DNA of 64,000 bases. Origin: Opisthorchis felineus. Lineage: Eukaryota > Platyhelminthes > Trematoda > Opisthorchiida > Opisthorchiidae. This document shows positions 12,421 to 24,890 of the stretch, piece after piece; position 1 is the first letter of the stretch; each line of letters starts with the position of its first letter. The notes under the pieces were generated by a model. It was not told the origin of the DNA. It saw only the letters and a program-made list of their open reading frames with translations, and ran no database searches. Location of the stretch: NCBI GenBank assembly GCA_004794785.1, contig SJOL01009466.1:65714-129713 (forward strand), written 5' to 3'. A program made the translations under genes and the position numbers.

Positions 12421-13340
12421 GTTACGTTGGTTAGAACCTGTACAATCAGTCAATTTATCAGCTATAAACCGTGTGCCATAGGTAAAATGGTTCCAGCTGC
12501 TACAGTTCCGATCGCCTGAAAGTGGGAGAGTGTGGGACATACAGCCACGCATTGAAGGCGATAGCTTTGGTGCATGAGCACCATTGACTGCGCGACTGGA
12601 CCATTTTTGCCACTGTCATTAACCATTCGTGAGTTGATCCCAGGGTCCCCATCCAGAGACGCGGTAGTTGTCAACCCAACTAAGTTTACTGGTTAGTGTT
12701 TTCAGCACAGGGCTGGGCGAAAAGAGCTCAGCAAGCCAGACAGTCTTCTGGCATGAGGAGTACATGTCTCAACCATCATCTCAGGTGGAATGTCATACTG
12801 TGTGTGCATAGCCCCGTTTGACATGTATTTGTCAGCTCTTTGTCATTTTGGATTGGAGCTTCCATTCTGAAATCGGGGTCAATTGAAGTTGAAAGCCAAG
12901 AATCACCGTACAGCTGTTTCGACTTTGTTGGTCACCAGCCGTGTGGATTTTACGAATCCCTGGAAAGATGTTAATCACAGCCTTCTCGACCATAAGCAGC
13001 TGATCGGCGTTGTGAGTAACCTGCATTTAGGCGGGATATGGAATCACCCCTTTATAAATTATCGGTGACAGTGTTTCGTGCATGGTTGTCATGCCAGCAG
13101 AGGTAAACTCGGAGACTGAGGCACTGCTAGGTTGATTAAGCATGGACAAGAACAGTCAGAAACCTTGGTTGCCGTCAGCAGCCTCGTGTCGTAACCGCTG
13201 GACTCTGAGCTCAGTAAGCAGTTTACATCGCGTGATCCGGAATTGACGAGGATTTCAGTGACAACTTGTCCAATGGAATTTGGCTTGTGCAGTTTCCTTC
13301 CTAAGCAGACCATTGGTTTGTAGTTCCGAAGAAGATTTTC
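12421..13340. other. No recognisable gene; possible RTE 3' remnant
   Basis: A stretch directly after the RTE C-terminal region could be its degraded 3' end, but no family word is readable. The rest shows only overlapping short open frames. Confidence 0.35.
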
Positions 13341-13480
13341 CAACTCCAGTCAGCTTATCATCCTTTCATCCTTATTGGGTACCATCAGCAGTGCGCATCT
13401 GACAGGTTTCCATGGCTACTCGATGCCGTGACCTCCCGAGCTGAGCATTAAACCGTTCGGCCACGACTCTTTCCCAAATG
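13340..13480 (-). repeat. tRNA-derived SINE-like fragment with ribozyme-like core
   Basis: On the - strand GTGGCCGAACGGTTTAATGC (13454-13473) resembles a tRNA A box, and GGCATCGAGTAGCC about 30 bases on resembles a weak B box. It is followed by GCACTGCTGATGGTACCC, AATAAGGATGAAAGG, which parallels the CTGATGA/stem II/GAAA layout of the hammerhead repeat with several core changes. A second copy of this downstream part lies at 28728-28790 (- strand). A composite tRNA head plus ribozyme body is inference. Confidence 0.45.
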
Positions 13481-13771
13481 GAAGGTTCACGGTTCGTGTG
13501 AACCGGTTCGTGCACCGTCTTAGCGACTCACTCACCCCACGCACATGGGAGGGGATTCACCAGTAGAGTCACATTCACGTAACTCGATTCGTCTCCTTCA
13601 ACTCACAGCTGCATCGAAAGTCCTATAAACAATCGGTTAGTCAGGTGTGCTAGGTGATTTCGGACAGTGGAACACTCCTGTTACATGCATTGCAGTTATC
13701 TTCGCGCTGTATGTGTGCCGTGTTAGTGCCATGTGACGTTATCCACCCGCATTTTCCCATACTTCGATCAG

Positions 13772-13853
13772 CGGAACCTATAGTGGAAGAAGCTACGAAG
13801 AAAATGAGCGAAAAAGACTTATTCATAATGTGCGAAGTTGGTGATCGCGATCA
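13772..13853 (+). CDS. TXNDC17-like exon 2, set A
   Basis: The 82-base exon begins after CGATCAG and ends at CA|GTAAGT. With the G carried from exon 1 it reads AEPIVEEATKKMSEKDLF, then IMCEVGDRDQ, matching the family segment after the active site (AEPVV...VFIYCQVG in the human protein, from memory). Its phases (1 in, 2 out) and its length equal those of 38712-38793, so the two are duplicates. Expected partner upstream is 5951-6101. No matching exon 3 was found downstream. Confidence 0.8.
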
Positions 13854-16800
13854 GTAAGTTTATTGTGCACAATGTTTACCGTTTTGCTATGCAGTGCTGT
13901 TCACTACTCTACATTTTATGAAATCTAATAAGGTAAGGGTATATTCCATTCAACGTATTCAATCAACCAGCCTCTGTGGGATTCTGTGTACGAAATGAAA
14001 GTTTACATCGACCATTATTTGAGTGCATTTGTGCCGGTGTACAGAGTTGGTGTGACCCGTCTTTGGGTTGAACGACCGTCATCCGGGACCTTGTAAGCTG
14101 TCTCGCCATTTATGTTCGGTTTTGGAAAGGGCATATCCTCCCACAAATTGAGTGTTGCTGTAGAGATTTTCGTATGAGTCACGGGCTGTGCTGCCTACTC
14201 ATACTTCTCCACGAAGAGTTGATTTTCAGGATATCCTTTGACTCAGTTCATCCCACAGAGAACAGAGTCAATGAAGACCGTTGATCGGCATAACGCACAT
14301 TGACGTTCTCCAGAATGGTGATGATTAACACCAAACCGACGGACGAAATTCACCCCACCTAGACGACGAAACTTCCGTTTTGGTGGATTACTTGGTAGTT
14401 CCTCCTATGAGACTGTTGCTCGAAATGAGGTTACAAATGTTATCACTGTGGTATTAAGCCAAATTTTACTGAAACTTTTGCACACATCTCAAATTGGTTG
14501 ACGTATTCACATCACTCGGGTTTTCTTCTTCGTTTCTTCCGATAATGACGCGATTCGCTTTCTTGACTTACAAAGAATTTCATTTAAATGAGGCATTATT
14601 TTTGTCGGCTCGCGGAAGAACCATGCTTGTTTATATCCAGTCCCGTCTACCTTTATGTTCGTGCCATATCTGTATGAGAGTTTGGAGGAAACTTATAGAT
14701 ACAATGTTATTTTTTTAAGCCGAGTGGTATTTAAAGTATCAACTAAGCTTCGAAAATATGTGTACTTTTATCGGGTCCATCGAATTTTTTGGGTCCACAT
14801 GCTGATGAATTACACGCAAAACATAAAGTTCAGACTTTTGTGGGTCTGTTCGATTGGTCAGTATGGTAAGAAAGTCTGCACGTCGTTATCGTGAAGCCAC
14901 AATAATCTCTCTGGCAGTACGTCCCACGGCCAGCTTAATTTCGAGCTCGTTTACGTTCGCCGCCAGTTTGCACGATTACCCAAACCAGGCATTTCAACAG
15001 GTACGACCAAACAAGTAAGTGGGAATGGGCTGACTCGGATGCGATTAATTTATCGATCTTGCTACGTTATTTCTCTCGAAGGGAAACCACCACGAAGAAG
15101 GAAGCCTTTCAGCCTCCCCCGTAGATGACTTCCCTTCAGGTTTGATATGTAGAATCCAGCGTCGGTTTTTCCGGTCATAGAAAGACTGCACGAAAATTTA
15201 CAAGGACTTCTAGAAATGGTCTGCAACGGACTATTCAATAGTCTTTGGCTCACGCTGTCTTCCTGTATGAATGTAATTCAGCTCACAGTGACTAGCTTCA
15301 AACATCTCCAGACGCAGGTTGCAGTTCGTAGGACAGTACAACTGGAAAACTCTTGGGCTGTCCACTGTGATTTTATCCACCTCTTGGTCTCACCAGGTAG
15401 GCCTGTTCCTCGCACTTTCATCAATTTTTATTCCAGTGTGAACCTTGATTGAGATAACCACTCAATTACTCAAATAAATTTCTCGTTTGCTGTTCAAGCC
15501 AGGACAGAATTAGGATTGCTAGGCCCTTCTGGTGAGGCCCACGTCAGGCGAAACCGAAAAAGACTAAACATTACTTGTAGTATCGTACACTAACGGTATC
15601 CTGAATATCGTTACAACTGAAACATGAGACTGCATAAGCGCAACACATCAAGTTTGAGAATATATTGAACGAGGGTTTCGGTTAAGTCTCAAATTTATTT
15701 TCAACTGAAAATTGGTCCCACTAGCAGTTTCAAAACCTTTGTGGATTGACCTACCTCGCTCAAAATTGTCATCCCGCTCTTCAGGCATGCCCACTGTCGT
15801 ATTTTTTCCATAGATCATAGAGTTCATGATTTTTCTTTGCAGCAAAATAGTCACTCGTGGAACAAAATCGTGGGGTGACTGAGGGAAAGCCAGTAGCTTC
15901 TTCAAGGAATGAAAAATCCTATACAGATCCAATGACGAATGTTTGCTGCGGACTCTTCCTGGGAGTGGTTCCTCTTCAAGCACTCTCTCCCTTGAGGACT
16001 AGTGCAACTCGGTACTGTCCCAGCGCACCCTTAGTTAATAGTTTTTTGTCAAATTGCGGGGAAGACATATTACGAGGTGCAAGAATTTCGGTAATTCCCC
16101 TCGGTCGCATACAATTACAAAGGTCGCTGTCACACAAAGATGACGAAATATGCGCAGGCCATTTTACGCATTACAGAAATGGGACCATGTGATTTTACTT
16201 GCCTGGATACTGTGAAAAGTATAGATTTTTACCTTTGGCAACAGTGCCCTTGCTGCCCTTGTCTTCGTAAATTGTGTGGTTGATTGTCTTAAGGTTTTAG
16301 GTTCCTGGTTTCTGTTTGTATGTCAGCACAAGGACCCCGCCTTCTCCAGTTTTGTTCTTTATATTATGGGGCTTTATCTAATTAAGCTGATGGGATTGTG
16401 CGCAAGCTCCCTCGCGCTAGTGTCAGCCATGGGCTCGACCGCTTCAGAAACCCAGAGTTCATTAATAACATCCCGTACTTCAGTGTGTCCTTCAGACAGC
16501 TTTCAACCGTGGTCTATCTGTCGATGCTTCTGCTGTTGCAATGGTCCTTAGTAATGAGCGGCATTCTTTTTAAGACGTCAACGGGATGAGAGTGGATGCG
16601 ATCTTTCCACAGCCAAGACTTATTAACCCAGCCGTACATACTGATCTGGTGAACACGCTCCGTTTGATTGTTCATCGTGCAACTATTGGCAAAAAATTCC
16701 CGACAAAGTATTATTACATTCGGTGACACTTTAGACATGAGCAAGTCTCCCTAAAACTCACTACCATTATCTCTCCCCTTCAGTTAATGTTTATGGGAAA

Positions 16801-17340
16801 CTTTTCACTGCTTATCCTCAATGTAGTTGGAAAACGCCAACCAACCCTTTCCGAACACACCCGGTTTTCAAGTTAACAGAAATTCCGACTCTGTTATCCT
16901 TTTGCTTGGTGAGTCCGAATCGCAAAAAGTTTGCTTATTGTATCGACTAGCTATGTTGTGTTCATCAGCTTTATCCCGGCTTCGATGTGGTGACTGGTAT
17001 TACCCCTTAATTGTGATCAAAACAATCTGTTGTAAAGTGTCATTCACGTGCTCCAGATTTGCGGAATGCACGTTACCCTTGATATTGGTTGCGAGTATTT
17101 TTATTTTCGTGTCCTAGATTAAAGACAGTGTAATATCGCATTTCGTCCAAGTTCTGTCATTTTCAATCCTCGTTACTATTACCAAATGTTTTTTTTTATT
17201 TAGTTAGACACGGTTGTAGTACCTATACTGCAATGACTTTACTCGTTGTCATCCATCTGAAGAGCAACAGAGGTATTGAGAACCGGAGCTTCACTGCCAT
17301 CCAACCAAGCCAAATTGTGTGAAGAAAATCCTCTATTTTA
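13854..17340. other. No recognisable gene; one repeat remnant
   Basis: At 15596-15700 (+) a degraded copy of the tail module of the ribozyme-linked repeat is visible (GTTACAACTGAAACATGAG, then GCGCAACACAT). An open frame at 16276-16551 is hydrophobic (about two membrane-like runs) but has no splice or family support. No exon 3 of the TXNDC17 gene was found here. Confidence 0.4.
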
Positions 17341-17640
17341 GAAGTGTTAGCCTGCTACAAACATCCGATTCGCATACACGGAAGCTCAGTTGGCTTCATC
17401 AAGTTAGAAACTGCAAGCATGGACACCGCTAGTTTCGGTTCACCGCATACCCATCGAATCCACGTAAAGCCCACACTGAAAGGTCGATTGAGTGAGATTC
17501 TCGCAACCTGCTTAATTTCCTTCCAGCGAGCCATGAGTTACCTCCTCTTGGTTTGCGCTGCTCCAAATTCAGTGTGGAAGACATGACTGTCTTGGGCATT
17601 ATGAGTAGAGCGTTTCTCAGCAGCCGAAGTATGCGATGCC
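17340..17640 (-). mobile_element. RTE 3' coding remnant
   Basis: The - strand reads LVWHRILRLLRNALLIMPK, then EQRKPRGGNSW. This resembles the C-terminal RTE segment seen elsewhere in the window as LRWLRHVLHMPKHRLPRR...WRKQRGGQ. The frame is open about 80 codons, then ends. The match is short, so other origins are possible. Confidence 0.45.
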
Positions 17641-18715
17641 AAACTAATCGCGAAATGAAGTTCCCTCTGTAACAGCGAACGTATGTTTGACCATCAGGTC
17701 AGTGCAAGTTCGTTGCCACCACTCTATATCAGAGATAGTTCTGGGATATCGGTGATCAGTGAGCCCTAGCCGCATCAGATCCTCTACACACAGCGTTAAT
17801 GTTTCATGCCGAACAAAAAATGCCCCACAGTTTAATCTTATTCACTAGGCTTTCAAAACCCACGCACAACTGGAGCGACTTAGAGAAATTCGTCTTTTGG
17901 TCCCATCCATCACGTTACCACCAAAGGACACCACAAATCCTATCGTTCCACTGAACTACAACGGGCATGTCATAAAGCCGTACATTGTGGAGCACTGTTT
18001 TACAATTTTTGGTTCCGAAGCGCATGCCAAGGGATGGGATGATCCTACCGCGTTTCGAATGGGATGCTGAGGTGATTGGCACGCCCGGCAATTTAGCAAC
18101 ACTATCGTGCGTAGATGATGGCTTCCGAAGACCAGATTTTTTTCACCGTCGGCAACTTCCCATTTGTCCATACTGCCATAGATATGAGGTTCATGCATCT
18201 TAATTTAGTCCTCTTATTACGTAAGGTCTGTAATCCAAGTTTCCCTATCGCGTGCATACTCTCACACTGGCTTTTACTGTACCCTGATTTTCCCTCTCTC
18301 TGACAATAAGTTATTTTCCAAGTGTAGTGGTCTAACCACTTCTGTCCGTCGATGTGGATCAGGTGGCGGTTGCTCTCTTTGCCAAGTCCGGCAACTTGCT
18401 AGTGAGCGTCTCGTCAGTGCACGTACACCACCTTATCACTGTCCGCAGCATGAACGTTAAAAAATCCCTCCATTGCCTGGTAAAACAAACTCGCCTGTTT
18501 CATCATTTTCACCACTTAAATATAGACTGTTAGTACCGTTAATCGTCCTCACTTAACAAGTGGTTACCGGTTTCTTAGTTTCTTTTCGCGCCGGATTCTC
18601 CTCGTTCTGGTTGGGCCAGGTCATCTAATTCGACAATCGCATCAAATACGAAACTGGACAACTGAGAACTCTCCTTCTCCCCATTTAGTATGCAATCCCC
18701 GCTTTGGTGCCTTAG
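17641..18715. other. Mostly unrecognised; possible C-terminal coding fragment next to LTR
   Basis: On the - strand at 18583-18690 the frame reads NGEKESSQLSSFVFDAIVEL, DDLAQPERGESGAKRN, stop. Its acidic, soluble composition is protein-like, but it has no family and lies just outside the gypsy 3' LTR. The remainder shows nothing recognisable. Confidence 0.3.
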
Positions 18716-19107
18716 TGTCGGAAAAAGACTTGCCAACAAGGAACACAACAGCTTTATTGCGAAAAAGCGAATGCGAAAAATACAAGGAGCATCGCGGTAT
18801 TTAAAGCGCATTTTTGACCTGGAATCCAAACTATCCCATCGGCGTTAGGTAAACACTTATCATTGTCGGCCGTTGCTTTTATGGCATACCTGAACACTCA
18901 TGATCGTCAGCCGTGCTTCTGACATACCTGAACACATCATCGTCGGCCGTCACTGAACTGATTGGCTACTTGTGCGTCCAATCGGTAGCTGGCTTTTCTG
19001 GCCCGGGTGCTTGACGGCTTCCCTACTGCGGTTTTGGTGGGGTTTGAAGGTCTCGGTAGGTTTTCGGGCACTTTGGGATTATTTCCAAGAATCTGTCCAT
19101 CCTGACA
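18716..19107 (-). repeat. 3' LTR of gypsy element I
   Basis: About 392 bases, TGTCAGG... to ...CCGACA on the - strand, matching 22909-23245 over its length with many substitutions and small indels. A purine-rich tract directly precedes it on the - strand. The two LTRs are clearly diverged, so the insertion is old. I could not find a matching target-site duplication (flanks CTTAG and GGTTG). Confidence 0.8.
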
Positions 19108-19119
19108 CCTCCCCCTTTC
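19108..19119 (-). other. Polypurine tract of gypsy element I
   Basis: On the - strand the sequence GAAAGGGGGAGG abuts the 3' LTR (TGTCAGG). Its position and composition fit the plus-strand primer of an LTR retrotransposon. Confidence 0.75.
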
Positions 19120-19249
19120 GGCATTCTAACGTAAGATTGTCGGTGCAGGTCAAGTTGAAAAGGTTTCACCTGTTTTCTGACACGATCGGTACATCGTCTC
19201 GGTCGCATTTATGGTTCCGTCGTGGGCGATACAAGTGACGTGGAGGCCG

Positions 19250-21730
19250 TTGGAGCTGGCCTTGGAAGGTCTAATTTTTCAAGCAACAGGTTGAGGTCTA
19301 ATGACTACTCTTCCGCTTTGATGATCAGGTGCTCAGTCGGCCGTAGCTGATTGACATGCCGTTTCTATATTGATGATCCCACTCGGACGCTATAAATCGC
19401 CTGACTGATCCTTTTTGGGACAATTCCAACAGTCCAGTTTCGGTGTCCAGGGCGATAACCTCTCGCAGACCGGAACGTAGGTTTTCCTCCTATTGGTAAT
19501 TGAAAATACGTGAATGTTGGCAGGATTGCGTTGTGGGTAAGTCTCAACCGTCTGTTCATCATAACCTCTGCTGGAGAGCGATCGTCAGGAGACTGGATTG
19601 GGAGTTGCTTTATAATTCAGCAGGAACGTATCCAAGACTTCTCCCGTTGTCCTTTCCCCTTCTGCTTTTATCAACGCGCGTTTAAAGGTAAATGCGAACC
19701 GGTCAGCTTAACCGTTGGACTGCGGATGTAATGGCAGGGGAGTAACATGCCTGATGCCGAATCGTCGAACAAATTCACCAAATTGATGTGATATGTACTG
19801 AGTACCATTGTCGGACACAATAGTTTCCGGGATACCGAGTACTGAAAACAAACGCCGCAGTTTAGTGATGGTTGCCGTCGTTCTTGTCTCAGACACTGAA
19901 TGCATCAAAAACGATGGGGAAGCTTTGCCCGTTAACTGGTCGTGCAAAATCCGCATAGATGCACGACCACGGTTTTTCTGACTGTGCCCAAAGCTGTGGT
20001 GTCTGTCGGCTGCGTAACTTCCGGGCAGTTGTGCATCGGAAACAGCTCCGACATACCTGCTCCACATACTTATCCATATCGGACAGATAAGCATAGCTGC
20101 GGGTGAGGGCTTTCATGCAGCTTATCCCTGGATGTCCATTGTGGAACTTTGCCAGGACCCGCGGCGAAGTTTGGAGGAACGGCGATTCGGTCACCAAATA
20201 GAGGACAACCATTGACAACAGATAATGAACGCCATCATTGAAAAGTTGCCGGAGTTATCCTAGTGGACAAGTTGTTGGCCAGCTGGTTTGATGTTCCTCC
20301 ATTTCCTTCTGTAGTACGCTGTCATTTTTAGTGACATCGCGAACCGGTTGGAAACTCATGGATAGTTGGTTTATGGTCTCCAACACCACAGCATGGACTT
20401 CTGATTCGACGGCAATGGCTGCTATGACAGTATCTTCCGGTTCCATTTCATGGAAATCAATCAAGCGTGATCGGCCTGCTCAATTTCCTCGGTTGAGGTG
20501 TACCTGATGGTAAAGTTGTAGGCAAGCGCAGTCGTGCCCCACCGTTGTAAGCGGTTGGCTATATAGACCTCTCTCGGAACCAGATATTGCCAACATTAGT
20601 TTTTGGTTCGTCACAAGCGTCAATTGTCGGCCGTAAAACATTTTGTGGAACTTCTTCACGCCAAAAATGATGGCTAACACTTCTTTCTCAATATAACCGT
20701 GATTCTGTTCAGCTGAAGCCAGCGACCTTGCGGCGTGCGCAATCGCCTTTTGCATACCATCAGGGAATGCGTGAGCTGTGAATACTCCAATTCCACGTTT
20801 CGATGCGTCACTTGTGAGATTGATAGGCAGTTGGGGATTGAAGTGCGCAAGTGGAAGTTCAGACTTCAACAGCCTCTTGACTTCTTCGAATGCAAACTGA
20901 CATTCGTGTGACCAATCCCACCGACATCCCTTGGTCAAAAGCTAGTTGAAGGGTTCAAACAAGCGATGCATAATTGAAAGGAAGGCGCTGTAATAGCTAT
21001 TCAACCCGGAAAACGACTTGGTTTCAGCAACATCCGATAGGGTAGTTCTCACAATTGCATCAATATTTGACGTTTCTGGTCGACGGCATTTTCTTGTCAA
21101 TAATGAAACCAAGGTACTTCACAGAACTCAAGAGGAACTCACATCTTACCTTATTAAGCCGGAACCCGTAATTATTTATTCGTTGAAGGATGGCGTCCAA
21201 TTGGGACAGAAGGTTTTCTTTAGTGGCCCCCATGACGATGATTCCATCTAGGTATGTGGTAACTCCGATCACATCACACAGCATCGTGTCCATAATCTGC
21301 TGGAAGATATCCTATGCAGTTTTCACTCCAAACGTTAATTGACTGTACTGGAATAGGCGTATTGATCGTCAGATGTATGGATTCCTCTGCTACTTCAATT
21401 CTCAAGTAGACTTCTGAAAGATCCAGCTTTGCAAAATACGTACCGCCGTTCATCTTAGCAAAAATATAAGACCATCGCTGAAAACGCCATCATATTTCTG
21501 TTGTAATCTTAGAATCGTTACATCGACTGGGTTACTGACCCAAGACACTCAAAATTTGAGTTGATGTTGATGTGTATGATTTGTGGGTCGGCCGTGCTGA
21601 AAGTTGCAAACAATCAATCCATTCTATACCCAGGTAAGGTAAACAATACCATGATCACGATGGTCTGCTATCTCCACCCCACAATCAAATTCACCAAGCA
21701 AATGAAGCATACCTACTGATGCCTTTCTGG
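19250..21730 (-). mobile_element. pol region of Ty3/gypsy element I (CsRn1-like), inactive
   Basis: Read on the - strand: a pre-RT segment (MLHLLGEFDCGVEIADHRD at about 21690), reverse transcriptase (21500-21060), RNase H (20938-20480), a connector, integrase zinc finger (HNGHPGISCMKA...CRSCFRC at about 20120-20060), integrase core and a C-terminal GPY-type segment (NWTVGIVPKRISQAIYSV at about 19430). The RT catalytic box reads YLDG instead of YxDD. RNase H has TSDAS but TNQK where TDHK is usual. The integrase keeps YADFA and VSDNGTQYI, but the HPQSNG-x-AERF motif reads HPQSNG-stop-ADRF, losing the catalytic glutamate. The frame is also broken between domains. CsRn1-like placement rests on domain style and the gag finger, by eye. 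Confidence 0.9.
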
Positions 21731-22029
21731 CGGTGTTCATTGTCGGTCTGTATTTAGGTGATCCAATATTCTTTCAGGTGCGACGAAAAACAGTCGTAAT
21801 ATCGGAAGCTGTATTGAACTGCAATAGAATTGCGCTTTCGTTTGCTCTGATTGTAACCTGGTTATCGTGGGTGTCAAGTACGGCGTTAAGCCGGGGCTCT
21901 GACTGCTTCCATCTGCTTCGAGATTTCCGGGTTTGGCTGATTGTTCGACCAGGTTTCCGTTACCGGCACTGGCTTTCCTGTCCACGTTAATTACACACTG
22001 AACACTTGTGCTTTTTATGGGGAGACAAT

Positions 22030-22880
22030 TGCACGGAATGTCATTCGCTGCATTGCCAGAATGCCGATCGGGGCTTTGCTCCGTCCGAATTTGCTGCCAC
22101 ATGAGGTTGCCTCGAATTCGTCCTGGCAATGTTGAGAGCAGGGTTGGATGGTGGTTGCTCCAACATGTCTGTGTCGTGTTTGAGATTCAAGAGACGCTGG
22201 CGCTCGTGAGTAATAACGTGCAGTGTTGTTTCGGAAGATGGTTCAATCTCGTTCAGCAGCCTCGTTCTGATGTCGCTTTCTGAATGTGACTGAAAGCCGC
22301 ATGTAAAAATTAGACCCTTCAACTGGTCTTTCGTCATGATAGATAATTTGAATTGTTCACATTCAAGACTGACTCTACCGGCGTACGTGATGTAGTCTTC
22401 AGACTACTTTTATTAGTTCCATACATTGATAGCCAACATTAAACAGGAACGAACACTCACCGAAAATTGCTGAGAGTTACTGCGCGGTCTCGTCAAAATA
22501 GATCTTGTATGTTATTTGGCAGGATGAAGTTGAAATAACATGTGTGTTCCATTGTGCCAAGTTTTCTGAGCAACAACCGCAGTCGCCAGACATAATCTTC
22601 AGTTCAACTGAAATATCTTTGTAACGTTTGAACCACAAATCGAAGATCAGACCAGCATCAGGCTCATGCTGGAACTCCGTGATGCTGTTGGCGATTGAGT
22701 CGACGGAATTTGTACCTGGAGGAGAATTTGGTGGTTGAATTGTGAGTTGCCCCGTCAAAGTATCCATCGATCGCAATTGTGCCGCTTCAAACTGACCTTG
22801 TTGTTACACCGGGATTTCCTCCAACGCTTCAGCAGTTGTCCTATTTGCGTGGGTTTGGTTGTCACCAATCTGTTACAACT
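22030..22880 (-). mobile_element. gag region of gypsy element I
   Basis: On the - strand: GQLTIQPPNSPP near 22745, ITEFQHEPDAGLIFDLWFKR near 22670 (a typical gag helix region of this family), KDQLKGLIFTCGFQSHSESD near 22320, and a broken zinc-finger-like segment FWQCSE-stop-HSVQLSPHKKHKCSVCN near 22060. In-frame stops show decay. The start of gag is probably near 22870, just inside the 5' LTR. Confidence 0.8.
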
Positions 22881-22887
22881 AACCGCT

Positions 22888-22904
22888 GTCCCGGCTCCAG
22901 TACC
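22888..22904 (-). other. Candidate primer-binding site of gypsy element I
   Basis: Four bases inside the 5' LTR the + strand reads GTCCCGGCTCCAGTACC. This has the layout of a tRNA 3' end: T-stem CCCGG, acceptor strand CTCCAGT, discriminator A, CC; the final A is changed. Which tRNA it pairs with cannot be told here. Confidence 0.45.
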
Positions 22905-22908
22905 TTAT

Positions 22909-23245
22909 TGCCGGAAAAAAACTCACTAACAAGGAACACAACAGCTTTATTGCTAAAAAGCGAATGCGAAAATTACAAGAGGCATCGCGGTATATAATGC
23001 ACATTTTCGACCTAATCCAGGCTGTCCCATCGGCGTTAGGTGAACACTTATTATCGTCAGCCTTGCTTCTATGGCATGCCTGAACACTGGTCATCGTCGG
23101 CCGCTGCTGAACTGGTTGACTGCTTGTGCGTCCAATCGGCACCTAGCTTTTCTGGCCCGGATGCTTGACGGCTTCTCTACTGCGATTTTGGTGGGGTTCA
23201 AGGGTCTCAGTAGGGATTATTTTCAGGAATCTGACCTTTTTGGCA
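22909..23245 (-). repeat. 5' LTR of gypsy element I
   Basis: Matches 18716-19107 from TTGCCGGAAAAA through the shared GGAACACAACAGCTTTATTG and CCAATCGG blocks to the degenerate end TGGCA. It is about 55 bases shorter, mainly through two internal gaps. Confidence 0.8.
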
Positions 23246-23402
23246 GGTTGCAGTGTATTATAGATGTTACTCTTTTCAACGCTGTTCTTCGGCATAGTTG
23301 TCACTTTGCCAATTTGTCCCCTGTGGTGTCCCAGCTTTGTCTCATTCGATTTTTAATTAGGCTTCTCCAGACTTATTCCACTTCACCTCCTTTATTTTTT
23401 TC

Positions 23403-23610
23403 GACTGTAGAATTCCGGTGAAATTGGCGTCAAATCTCGTTTGCTAGGAGACGGGTGTAAGGACTCCGCTCAGGTCGGTACGTTCTTCAGCGAGGGTTGA
23501 ACGTTGGTCATAACAAAATCTCATCTGACATTCCTGAATCTACCATAAAAGACGTCTTCGTCAACGTGTGATTGATGATCTCGGCCTTTAATTTCTTGTG
23601 TTCATTTCAG
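23403..23610 (-). pseudogene. Second copy of the 2.5-kb protein segment, with a stop
   Basis: The - strand reads VQPSLKNVPT, stop, AESLHPSPSKRDLTPISPEF, aligned without gaps to 2467-2649. One arginine codon of the other copy is a stop here and upstream frames are broken. It sits directly beside the gypsy 5' LTR but outside it. Confidence 0.45.
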
Positions 23611-24332
23611 TTAAATATTTGTGAGAATTTCCATTTATTTTTTCCGGATGATATATACGAACTTAGATCGTTGTTTGCAGATCCACTGGATCATGTTCGT
23701 TTCGCCTTCAGTACATTTCTACCCCAGCGATTTCTTTTTTCTCGGAAGGAAAGCTGTTGAAGAACAACCGTGGTTGTGTTCTCAACCATGTTCAGCCTTA
23801 TTTTGACTAGGGTCATCTGCGTCATGTCTTCGGTACTGTGTATTTCATCCGTGCTGCTCTGATCGGTGAATTGATACAAATACTGACAGGCAATCGGGCT
23901 CATGTTGTTAAGGTGAACGATACATGGTTGAGTATGTTCCTTTTTGTAATAGTAAGAGGGCAGTTGACGAACAAACGGTTCTCGGAATCTGGTCCCCGGA
24001 TCAATACTGATCTAAAAGCTACATGGTTAAAATGATAAAAATCAAGCGGTAATGTTGGAAAGCGAGTTGTGAATCGTCCACCACAACAGGCGTGATGAGT
24101 GGACAACCAGTTGATTGGTAGACCTAAAGGTCAACCGATTGGACGTCACAGCCTCTATGTGATTAGTCCGTGTACTTTCGATGTTACCTATTTGCTCCTG
24201 TTTGGGCCCCTGGTAGAAACTTAACAGCTTATGTGACTGCATTGCGTGTAACAACATCGGGCTAACAATAACAACACATCAATTAAAATAACTCGTGCTT
24301 TGGTTGGCTATTAACGTGCAGTTTACGTCTAA

Positions 24333-24890
24333 TATTAATTTGGATGCGGCCGCTGTAGCTTCCCCGGTGGGACCACTACGAGCTGATGTTCTAACGAACA
24401 AAGTCTAAACAGGCCTCATGAAACGTTCCATTGACCGCTACTATCGCTGGTTTCTCGACGATATGTTTGCTGTCATTAACGATCAAAACGAAGTCATTCC
24501 GATATTACACCATCTGAACCTGCCCCATCCACCCATCAGGTTTACTGTGGAAGAAGAGCTAAATAAAAGTTTCCACTTCCCGAACGTCTTATCAGTCAGG
24601 CGCGACGATGGGTGCGCAAACCGCCGCATCAACTCGGTTTAGATAGCACATTAATTCTAAAAGTTTTGTGCCCCTGAAATAAAAAAGAACCCTTATCCAT
24701 ATTTCGAACAGTAGGACAGTCTAAATTTGCTCACAGGACGACCTGTGACATGAGTTAAAACTATTAGAGAATATTCTGAGGGAAAATGGCTTTCCAGCAA
24801 ATCTAACTCTACGCTATATGCGCAGTTTGTCGAGAAAACACCGGTTGATCGTTTCAGAAGAGCTGTCGCTCCTTCGTGATGGCCTAATGT
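24333..24890 (+). mobile_element. Penelope-like element reverse-transcriptase fragment
   Basis: The frame reads ASPVGPLRADVLTNK (the GSPLGP motif), then YYRWFLDDMFAVINDQNEV with the DD of the catalytic box, then RFTVEEELNKSFHFPNVL, as in Penelope-like enzymes. After a break another frame gives HELKLLENILRENGFPANLT. No GIY-YIG endonuclease was seen. Stops and shifts mark it as dead. Confidence 0.8.
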
